Source: Haloarcula amylolytica JCM 13557
GTDB lineage: Archaea > Halobacteriota > Halobacteria > Halobacteriales > Haloarculaceae
NCBI RefSeq assembly: GCF_000336615.1
Contig: NZ_AOLW01000010.1
Span: 62,001 to 126,000, forward strand
Direction: 5' to 3'
DNA length: 64,000 bases
Shown: positions 58,165-64,000 of the stretch, piece by piece
Layout of the letters: the number at the start of each line of letters is the position of its first letter
Numbering within the stretch: position 1 is the stretch's first letter
Translations under genes and position numbers: made by a program
The notes under the pieces: model-generated
Told to the model about the DNA's origin: nothing
Databases searched by the model: none
The model's input: only the letters and a program-made list of their open reading frames with translations

Positions 58165-59349
58165 TTACGACTCCGCGGAGTCGTAGTCGGAGAGCGACGT
58201 TTGCGTCGTTGCGACTGAGCCCGTGATGATGTAGGGAACGATAATCCGGAAGAACTGGGCGGCAAGGACCAGCAGGATCGGGCCCAGGAAGATGCCGTAG
58301 AAGCCGAACACGATCGGTCCGAGGATGTACGCGAACATCAACAGGCCGATGTGGGTCAGGTCGCCGCTGACGTACGGCCGAATCAGGAAATCCGGGATCG
58401 TGTCGACGACGACCAGCGTGACTGTGAGAAAGAGGACAACCCATGCCAGGGCCGCTGGCTGTCCCGTGACGACCGCGGAGACCGCAAGCAGTGCAGTGAC
58501 GGGCAGGTAGACGATTTTCATTCCGACAACGGGAACGAGGCTCCCGATGCCGGTGAGTGCGCCGACGAGTGGTGCAAACGGAACCTGCACTGAGCCGGGA
58601 GCGACCAGATTGTACAGCGAGAACACGAAAATCCCGATGACACCAGTCACCAGTGCGTTCAGGATGTTCCCAAAGAGAATCGAGGACAGTTCTTCATCGA
58701 CTGCTGCCGCGTACTCCCTGAGGACGCCCGATCCGTCGAAGGTATCGAGGAACCAGCCGACGAGGCGCGGTCCGTCGGTAAGCAGGTAGTACGTTCCGGC
58801 GAACATGATGAACACGCGCAGCAGTAGCGCCGTAAGCATACTTACGGAGTCGATGAGCGTATCGGATATTTGCCCCAGCCACGACTGGACTCTCGCGTTT
58901 CGCAACAGGTCGATCACCTCAGCCGGTCCCATTGCCAGCACATCGGTGAAGCCGAGGTCGGCGAGCGGCCCTGGCAGTGAACCACCCTGGAGATCCTGGA
59001 ACTGCGCGAGGTACGCCGCGCCCAGGCCGCCCTCGCCGAAGAACGCCTGTAACTCGGGGACAATGAGGACGAGCGTGTAGCCGACCAGAACCACGAACGG
59101 CAGGAGAAAGAAGAAAATCGTGGCCGCCGCATGGACCTGCTTCTGGTAGGGGACAGCTCGATTCAGGAACGAATCGGGCATCGGGAGCCGCCCGAGCCGT
59201 CGATAAATCGGTCGGCTGGCGTAGTACAGGAAGACGGTAAACACGAGCGTCGGGAGGAACTGGGACAGGACGAACCCGACCACGAGGAGGAGTGCTACGC
59301 CTGCGAGGGCAAAGAGGGCGCGCCGTCCGAGGTCGGTACTATATTCCAT
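58165..59349 (-). CDS. AI-2E family transporter
   Basis: 394 residues with about eight membrane helices in the AI-2E pattern: an N-terminal pair, the large polar loop (about 100-160: GLGAAYLAQFQDLQGGS), and the C-terminal block with PLVGALTGIGSLVPVVGMKI and the conserved DTIPDFLIRPYVSGDLTHIGLLMF. Members include TqsA-like exporters and sodium/proton antiporters; the substrate here is unknown. It converges with the glycosyltransferase-like gene. Confidence 0.9.
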   Translation of the reverse strand: MEYSTDLGRRALFALAGVALLLVVGFVLSQFLPTLVFTVFLYYASRPIYRRLGRLPMPDSFLNRAVPYQKQVHAAATIFFFLLPFVVLVGYTLVLIVPELQAFFGEGGLGAAYLAQFQDLQGGSLPGPLADLGFTDVLAMGPAEVIDLLRNARVQSWLGQISDTLIDSVSMLTALLLRVFIMFAGTYYLLTDGPRLVGWFLDTFDGSGVLREYAAAVDEELSSILFGNILNALVTGVIGIFVFSLYNLVAPGSVQVPFAPLVGALTGIGSLVPVVGMKIVYLPVTALLAVSAVVTGQPAALAWVVLFLTVTLVVVDTIPDFLIRPYVSGDLTHIGLLMFAYILGPIVFGFYGIFLGPILLVLAAQFFRIIVPYIITGSVATTQTSLSDYDSAES

Positions 59350-59453
59350 ATGTTTTCAATACAACATCTCGATGAAAAATAAAACCACCGGTCGGCTCGA
59401 TGATTTCTAGCGTGGGCGGAACGAAATGGGCGGCGTCATGCTATCGGCTGTGG

Positions 59454-59873
59454 CTACAGCCCTTCGAACTGCGCAATCCGCTCCCGCCAGTCTTCGGGGA
59501 TCGGACGCGAGGATTCCGTGTCGCGATCGTACGTGACGACAGTCGTTTCCCCGGTCGCAGCCACACCGTCTTCGGTCCGGACCTCGTACTCGAAGGGGAA
59601 GCTCTTCCCGCCCAGACGGGGCACCCGGACGGCAACGGCGACGGAGTCGCTGATCCGGACCGGTTGGATGTAATCGACTTCGAGGTTCGCGATGACCATG
59701 CCGGTGCCCGACTCGCTGCCCGAGAGCAGCGCTTCGCCGCAGTCGACCACGTCGTGCAGGTAGTCGATGCGAGCCTCCTCGAAGTAGGTCGCGTACGTCG
59801 CGTTGTTGACGTGGCCGTACGTGTCGATGTCCGTGTACCGGACCTCGACCTCCGTCGTGTACTCGAAGCTCAT
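59454..59873 (-). CDS. Hotdog-fold acyl-CoA thioesterase (4HBT type)
   Basis: 139 residues. The hotdog motif VRYTDIDTYGHVNNATYATYFEEARIDYL contains the catalytic Asp of 4-hydroxybenzoyl-CoA-thioesterase-like enzymes, followed by VIANLEVDYIQPVRI and a final strand. It hydrolyses acyl-CoAs of unknown type. Its start overlaps the end of msrA by four bases (ATGA), so the two are translated together. Confidence 0.9.
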   Translation of the reverse strand: MSFEYTTEVEVRYTDIDTYGHVNNATYATYFEEARIDYLHDVVDCGEALLSGSESGTGMVIANLEVDYIQPVRISDSVAVAVRVPRLGGKSFPFEYEVRTEDGVAATGETTVVTYDRDTESSRPIPEDWRERIAQFEGL

Positions 59874-60394
59874 GCCAGCAGTTCCGCGTGTTTCTCTTTG
59901 AGCTTCTCGATTTTCGGCGGGATGGTCAACTGACAGTAACTCTGGTCCGGATTCTTCTCGAAGTAGTCTTGATGGTGCTCCTCGGCGGGATAGAACGTCT
60001 CCAGCGGCTCGACTTCGGTGACGATGTCGCTGTCGTAGCCCGGCTCTATCTCCTCGATGAGGGCTTCGACGGTTTCGCGCTGGGCCTCGTCGTGGTAGAA
60101 CACGGCCGAGCGGTACTGCGTGCCAACGTCGTTACCCTCCCTGTCTTTCGTCGTCGGGGTGTGCGTCGTGAAGTGGACCGCGAGCAGGTCCTCGTAGCTC
60201 ACCTCGTCCGGATCGAACGTGAGCTGGACGCACTCGGCGTGGCCCGTTTCCTCGCGGCAGACCGCCTCGTAACTGGGGTCGGCGACGTGGCCGCCGGCGT
60301 AGCCCGAGACCACATCGGTCACGCCGTCGATCTGCTTGAACACCGATTCCGTACACCAGAAGCAACCGCCCGCGAATGTCGCTTGTTCAGTCAT
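59870..60394 (-). CDS. msrA: Peptide methionine sulfoxide reductase MsrA
   Basis: 174 residues from ATG 60394 (MTEQATFAGGCFWC). The catalytic Cys11 is in GGCFWC; conserved GYAGG, YEAVCREETGHAECVQL and HPTTKDRQG-like HTPTTKDREGNDVGTQYRSAVFY define the S-form-specific MsrA fold. A resolving Cys may be in SYCQLTIPP near the C-terminus. It repairs oxidised methionine in proteins. First gene of an operon with the thioesterase. Confidence 0.95.
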   Translation of the reverse strand: MTEQATFAGGCFWCTESVFKQIDGVTDVVSGYAGGHVADPSYEAVCREETGHAECVQLTFDPDEVSYEDLLAVHFTTHTPTTKDREGNDVGTQYRSAVFYHDEAQRETVEALIEEIEPGYDSDIVTEVEPLETFYPAEEHHQDYFEKNPDQSYCQLTIPPKIEKLKEKHAELLA

Positions 60395-60458
60395 CACCGG
60401 GCGTACGTGCCCGGCGTACAAAACTCACTGGCTGTGTTCGTCGCAGATGGGTGCCAGC

Positions 60459-62096
60459 CTACCGGTCGACTTCGCCCATGATAGTGTCCAGACTACCGAT
60501 CGTCGCCACGAGGTCTGGGATGTACTCGCCACGCGCCATCTCGGACAGCGCCTGGACGTGCGAGAAGGAGGGGCCGCGGATCTTGAACCGGGCCGGCGTC
60601 TCCGTCCCGTCCGAGCGGATGTAGATGCCGAGTTCGCCCTTCGCGGTCTCGACGGCGCGGTAGATTTCGGTGTCGGGGTCGGGCCGGAGCGTGCGGGGGA
60701 CGTTGGCCTGAATCTCGCGGTCGTCCTCGGGCCAGTCCTCCAGCAGGTCGACACACTGGCTGATAATCTTCGCGGACTCCTCTACTTCGCGCAGGCGCAC
60801 GAGCAGGCGCGAGAAGTTGTCGCCGCCCCGCTCGGTGACGACCGACCAGTCCAGTTCGTCGTAGTAGCCGTAGGGGTCGTCTCGCCGGAGGTCGTAGTCG
60901 ACACCGGAGGCGCGGGCGACTGGGCCGGTACAGCCGTAGGCCTTCGCAGTTTCGGCCGGGAGGTGGCCCGTGTCGACCGTCCGCACCTGGAGGATCTCGT
61001 TGCTGGTGAGCATGTCGTGGTACTCGGTGAGCTTGTGGGGCAGGTCGTCGAGGAACGCGCGTATCTTCTCGAAGAACGCCTCGCGGGGCTCGGGCAGGTC
61101 CCAGGCGACGCCGCCCAGCCGCAGGTAGTTGAACATCAGCCGCTGGCCGGTGAGGTCTTCGAGGATGTCCTGGACGAGTTCGCGGTCCCGGACCCCCCAC
61201 TGGAAGGTGGCGGTGAACTCGCCGACTACGTCCAGCGCGTAGGTCGCGACCGCGAGCATGTGCGAGAGGATGCGCGAGAGCTCCCCGCCCATCGTCCGGA
61301 TGACCTGGGCGTAGGCCGGCACCTCGATGTCGGCGAGGTCCTCGGCCGCGCGGGCGTAGGCCCACTCGTTCAACAGCCCGGCCCCGCCCCAGTCCCAGCG
61401 GTCCGGGTACGGCATGATCTGGTGGCGGTAGGTGCCCTGCTGACACATCTGTTCCTCACAGCGGTGGATGTAGCCGATGTCTGGGTCGACGGCCGCCACC
61501 TGCTCGCCGTCGAGTTGGGCGTTCAGGTGCAGGACGCCGTGAGTCGAAGGGTGGTGTGGCCCCATGTTGAGGTGCATCGTCTCCGGCCCCTCGCGGCGGT
61601 CTTCGAGCAGGCGCTCGTGCTCGCGAAAGGAGACGACCTGTGGCTGGTCCTGATTGTAGTCCCGGCTCAGCGGGTGGCCCTGCCAGGTCTCGGGCAGGAG
61701 AATGCGCCGGAGGTCAGGGTGGTCCGCGTACTCGATGCCGACCAGGTCGTAGGCCTCCCGCTCGTGCCACGCCGCCGTCGGGTACACGGGTGCGGCTGAC
61801 TCGCTGCTCGGCGACTCCCTGGGCGTCGGAACGACGACCGAGAGTTCCTGTGTCGGGTCGGCGTAGCGCCGCAGGTGATAGATCGTTTCGAACCGGTCGG
61901 CGTACTCCTGTGCCGTGACGCAGGCGCAGTGGTCCAAGCCGACATTCTCTTTCAGCGTCGAGAGGACGGTCTGTACTTCGTCAGCGCGGATGACGACAGC
62001 CGGAGCGTTCTCGTGGCGTTCGGTGGAGAGGACGTGGTCGGCAATCGGCTCGATAAGCGGATGGACGTCGTCGGTGCGGTGGACTGTCTGGGCCAT
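60459..62096 (-). CDS. nuoCD: NADH-quinone oxidoreductase subunits C and D (NuoCD) fusion
   Basis: 545 residues. Residues about 1-150 are the NuoC part (ADRFETIYHLRRY, EREAYDLVGIEYADHPDLRRILLPETW). Residues 160-545 are the NuoD part with MHLNMGPHHPSTHGVLHL, RTMGGELSRILSHML and GELGIYIRSDGTETPARFKIRGPSF, the last near the quinone pocket. In haloarchaea the fused CD gene normally sits inside a nuo cluster. Here neither nuoA, B, H nor I adjoins it, so this is a separate copy, or the cluster was split. It could join complex I in place of the main NuoCD. Confidence 0.92.
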   Translation of the reverse strand: MAQTVHRTDDVHPLIEPIADHVLSTERHENAPAVVIRADEVQTVLSTLKENVGLDHCACVTAQEYADRFETIYHLRRYADPTQELSVVVPTPRESPSSESAAPVYPTAAWHEREAYDLVGIEYADHPDLRRILLPETWQGHPLSRDYNQDQPQVVSFREHERLLEDRREGPETMHLNMGPHHPSTHGVLHLNAQLDGEQVAAVDPDIGYIHRCEEQMCQQGTYRHQIMPYPDRWDWGGAGLLNEWAYARAAEDLADIEVPAYAQVIRTMGGELSRILSHMLAVATYALDVVGEFTATFQWGVRDRELVQDILEDLTGQRLMFNYLRLGGVAWDLPEPREAFFEKIRAFLDDLPHKLTEYHDMLTSNEILQVRTVDTGHLPAETAKAYGCTGPVARASGVDYDLRRDDPYGYYDELDWSVVTERGGDNFSRLLVRLREVEESAKIISQCVDLLEDWPEDDREIQANVPRTLRPDPDTEIYRAVETAKGELGIYIRSDGTETPARFKIRGPSFSHVQALSEMARGEYIPDLVATIGSLDTIMGEVDR

Positions 62097-62154
62097 CTCA
62101 GTGTCCGTGCGTTCGGCGGCCGAGTGCCTCGGACTATCCCCTCACGCCCGAGGT

Positions 62155-62164
62155 TATTTTAAAT
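62155..62164 (+). promoter_or_regulatory. TATA box of the Bat-type regulator at 62.2 kb
   Basis: TATTTTAAAT is centred about 26 bases before the ATG at 62185. It gives a leaderless transcript and supports that start. Confidence 0.6.
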
Positions 62165-62184
62165 ACTGCTCGGAACAGCCAGGT

Positions 62185-62862
62185 ATGAAATACGTCACGC
62201 TCTCGCTGTGGATGGCCCCCGAGGTCCGCCACCCGATGCATCAGTTCGTCGTCGAGCACGACGGCTACGAGGCGAGCTATCTCCTCCGGGGCAACGACAT
62301 AGGTGCCGACCTCCAGACGCTGCTGTTTCATGTCGACGGCTTCCCGCCGGAGCCCTACCGGGCGGCGCTGGAACAGGCTGACACCGTCCGGGAGTACGCC
62401 ATTTCGACGTGCCCCGACGAGACGTTCTACCTCTACGTACAGGACTCGCCGTCGGCGACCGGCCACGACCTCGTCGACGCGCTCACACGGGCCGGCCTGG
62501 TCATCGTCTCGCCGGTGGCCTACCGCGCCGACGGAACGGTCGGGCTCACGCTGGTCGGCCCGGGCGGGACGGTCCAGCAGGCAGTCGAGACGGTGCCCGA
62601 CGGCGTCTCCGTCGACGTTCGGGAGGTCGGGGAGTACGACAGCCGGCGGCTCGATACCGGGGCGGCGCTCACCGACCGGCAGTTCGAAGCTGTCGCCGCT
62701 GCCGTCGACTGCGGGTACTACGCTGACCCCCGCGAGGGCGGTGTCGACGACGTCGCCGCCGAACTGGGCTGTGCTCCCGGAACCGCTGCCGAACACCTTC
62801 GGAAGGCCGAGGCCCATGTGATGGCTGACGTACTCGAACAGCGGCCCGCATCAGCGGAATAG
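62185..62862 (+). CDS. Bat-type HTH_10 transcriptional regulator
   Basis: 225 residues. An N-terminal sensor-like part of about 160 residues (MKYVTLSLWMAPEVRHPMHQ, SYLLRGNDIGADLQTLLFHVDGF) precedes the HTH_10 region LTDRQFEAVAAAVDCGYYADPREGG and VDDVAAELGCAPGTAAEHLRKAEAHV. No PAS or GAF domain. It is divergent from nuoCD, with a TATA box 26 bases upstream, and might regulate it; this is only a position argument. Confidence 0.85.
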   Translation: MKYVTLSLWMAPEVRHPMHQFVVEHDGYEASYLLRGNDIGADLQTLLFHVDGFPPEPYRAALEQADTVREYAISTCPDETFYLYVQDSPSATGHDLVDALTRAGLVIVSPVAYRADGTVGLTLVGPGGTVQQAVETVPDGVSVDVREVGEYDSRRLDTGAALTDRQFEAVAAAVDCGYYADPREGGVDDVAAELGCAPGTAAEHLRKAEAHVMADVLEQRPASAE

Positions 62863-63006
62863 CCCGCTCTGTACGGTAACCGCCGGAGCGGCCGACTACT
62901 GTTTGCCTTCCCGAAAAACTATAAACTCTGGAACAGTGTCTACTAATGCTGGATTGCGAACACACCACAGGGGCCAGCGGTGGCCCGACTCAGGACGACA
63001 CTGATC

Positions 63007-63483
63007 ATGGACACAGTAACTATCGACGACGTACCGGTCGAACGGAACCCGATGCAGGTACACGATATCCGCAAGCCCGTCTCCCGAAAACTCGGGACCG
63101 AGCATTTCGCGGCGAACTACTTCGAACTCGAACCCGGCGACTCCTTCTCGGGGAGCCTCCACCGCCATCACGACCAGGAAGAAGTGTTCTACATCGAGCA
63201 GGGACAGACCACCTTCGAGGTGGGCCTCGACCGCGAGGAGGTCGACGTCTCGGGCGGCGAACTCATTCGCTTCGAACCCGGCGAGTTCCAGCAGGGATAC
63301 AACGCCGGCGACGAGCGCGTCGTCGGCTGGGCCTTCGGCGCGCCCGGTGCAACTCACGACTGGGACGAGATAGAATCGAGAGCGCACTGCCCGGAGTGTG
63401 ACGCGGAGACGACCCAGAGCGTCGCCCTCGCCGAGGGCCGGTTCGAACTCACCTGTACCGACTGCGGGAACGTTCAGGGCTAG
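63007..63483 (+). CDS. Cupin domain with C-terminal zinc ribbon
   Basis: 158 residues from ATG 63007 (MDTVTIDDVPVERNPM); ATG 62980 adds nine residues. The cupin has SLHRHHDQEEVFYIEQGQTTFEV (metal His and Glu) and IRFEPGEFQQGYNAGDERVV. The last 45 residues hold CPECDAETT and CTDCGNVQG, a zinc ribbon. Cupin plus zinc ribbon is found in small haloarchaeal proteins whose function is unknown. A TATA-like ACTATAAACT at 62917 lies 85 bases upstream, so an untranslated leader of about 55 bases is possible. Confidence 0.82.
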   Translation: MDTVTIDDVPVERNPMQVHDIRKPVSRKLGTEHFAANYFELEPGDSFSGSLHRHHDQEEVFYIEQGQTTFEVGLDREEVDVSGGELIRFEPGEFQQGYNAGDERVVGWAFGAPGATHDWDEIESRAHCPECDAETTQSVALAEGRFELTCTDCGNVQG

Positions 63484-63528
63484 GACCCACTTCTGTCGCT
63501 CTCGTGATTGGAAACAGGTGTTTGTACA

Positions 63529-63850
63529 GCCAGAAAGCCCCGGCCGGCTGAACTCGGGGGACTCGCTGCGCTCCTTGTCACTCCCTCCGGTCGTTCCTGT
63601 GGTGCTTACATCGCCCGCCTTCGTCCAGCCGCCCACCGGGAGACCTGCGGTCTCCCGAGCAGTCGGCGCACAGCGCCGACAACGCCCCTTTCAGTCCCGC
63701 CCAGCATTCTTTGTCCAACCGGCTACGGCTGGGACTGAAAGGGGCCGCTCGCTCGACGTTCGAGGCGATGCAAGCACTGACGAGCGACGTTGAGGAGCGA
63801 GGAAGCGCGCAGCGAGTCGCAGGAGTCGAGCGAGCGGGGGCTTTCTGGCT
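63529..63850. repeat. Composite palindrome, full copy with altered first arm
   Basis: Left end CCAGAAAGCCCC (63530-63541); a first arm that no longer pairs well and has about 50 extra bases with two hairpins (63634-63683); box GCCCCTTTCAGTCCC paired with its complement (63684-63698 with 63731-63745, 15 bp); arm 2 with a perfect 12-bp stem (63746-63757 with 63825-63836); right end GGGGCTTTCTGG (63837-63848). Same layout as the copy at 40.9 kb with other stem sequences. No gene inside. Confidence 0.9.
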
Positions 63851-63890
63851 CTTTGCATAAACAACGACCCCGTCAGTCATTCCACCCGCT

Positions 63891-63978
63891 GCTATAGTAA
63901 CAATTGAAACGATTTACACACTGATCACACTGCCATCGTGCGATCAGGTGTGCATTGATTTTCAATGGCTACTATAGC
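63891..63978. repeat. 88-base imperfect palindrome with CTATAGTA ends
   Basis: GCTATAGTAACAATTGAAA (63891-63909) pairs with the complement at 63960-63978, with 2 mismatches of 19. Inside, a second inverted pair (CACACTGATC with GATCAGGTGTG) encloses the sequence around 63930. The whole could be a cruciform or a MITE-type element; it lies just right of the composite palindrome. No coding frame. Confidence 0.6.
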
Positions 63979-64000
63979 CCGCAATTCATATCGCATCGCG

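Overview
The window is chromosomal DNA of an extremely halophilic archaeon, most likely Haloarcula or a close relative. The sequence shows high GC, strongly acidic proteins, TATA boxes 25-30 bases ahead of start codons (leaderless mRNAs), a TFB paralogue, archaeal ribosomal protein L15e, RIO2 kinase, SepF, the E1-like enzyme UbaA, a retinal/carotenoid cluster with a Bat regulator, and tungsten-type aldehyde ferredoxin oxidoreductases. The genus is an inference; the class is secure. No rRNA, tRNA or CRISPR array was seen.

Layout. 1-5.4 kb: a regulator fragment, a YcgG-like/isochorismatase pair, a PIN-ATPase-KH protein whose last 16 codons are duplicated downstream, and an M20 peptidase. 5.6-12.9 kb: M32 carboxypeptidase, soluble chemoreceptor-like transducer, UbaA, a small membrane protein, an alpha/beta hydrolase, a cobalamin-binding protein, a PUA protein and SepF. 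13-16.4 kb: an ABC-2 exporter, a stretch with possible structured RNA and a coding remnant, then a two-gene operon. 16.6-19.1 kb: an AT-richer trio of cell-surface genes. 19.2-25.7 kb: rhodanese-lactamase enzyme, second ABC exporter, RNB nuclease. 25.9-30.5 kb: bat, phytoene synthase, lycopene cyclase and Brp/Blh dioxygenase, which together lead to retinal. 30.8-37 kb: L15e, an aldehyde ferredoxin oxidoreductase, several small unknown proteins, and two beta-grasp (MoaD/SAMP-like) proteins, one with a Cys-Cys tail. 37.5-45.5 kb: Bat-type regulator, TFB, aldolase, cupin, methyltransferase, aldo/keto reductase, SppA and DUF4350. 45.5-52 kb: a complete Dpp/Opp importer. 52-56 kb: a second aldehyde ferredoxin oxidoreductase, a DtxR-type regulator, a non-coding stretch with two DtxR-type boxes around a TATA box, and RIO2. 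56.8-63.5 kb: GT39-like membrane protein, AI-2E family protein, thioesterase and MsrA, an isolated NuoCD, a Bat-type regulator, and a cupin-zinc ribbon protein.

The most unusual signal is a family of intergenic composite palindromes, in full at about 40.9-41.1 kb and 63.5-63.85 kb, shortened at 23.84-23.97 kb, and as a single end at 5.47-5.50 kb. The ends CCAGAAAGCCCC/GGGGCTTTCTGG enclose up to three hairpins that abut without unpaired bases. Two boxes, GCCCCTTTCAGTCCC and its complement, are constant, while the 12-bp stems of the outer arms change from copy to copy yet keep pairing. This looks like a folded DNA or RNA element under selection for structure; I know of no described family that it clearly matches.
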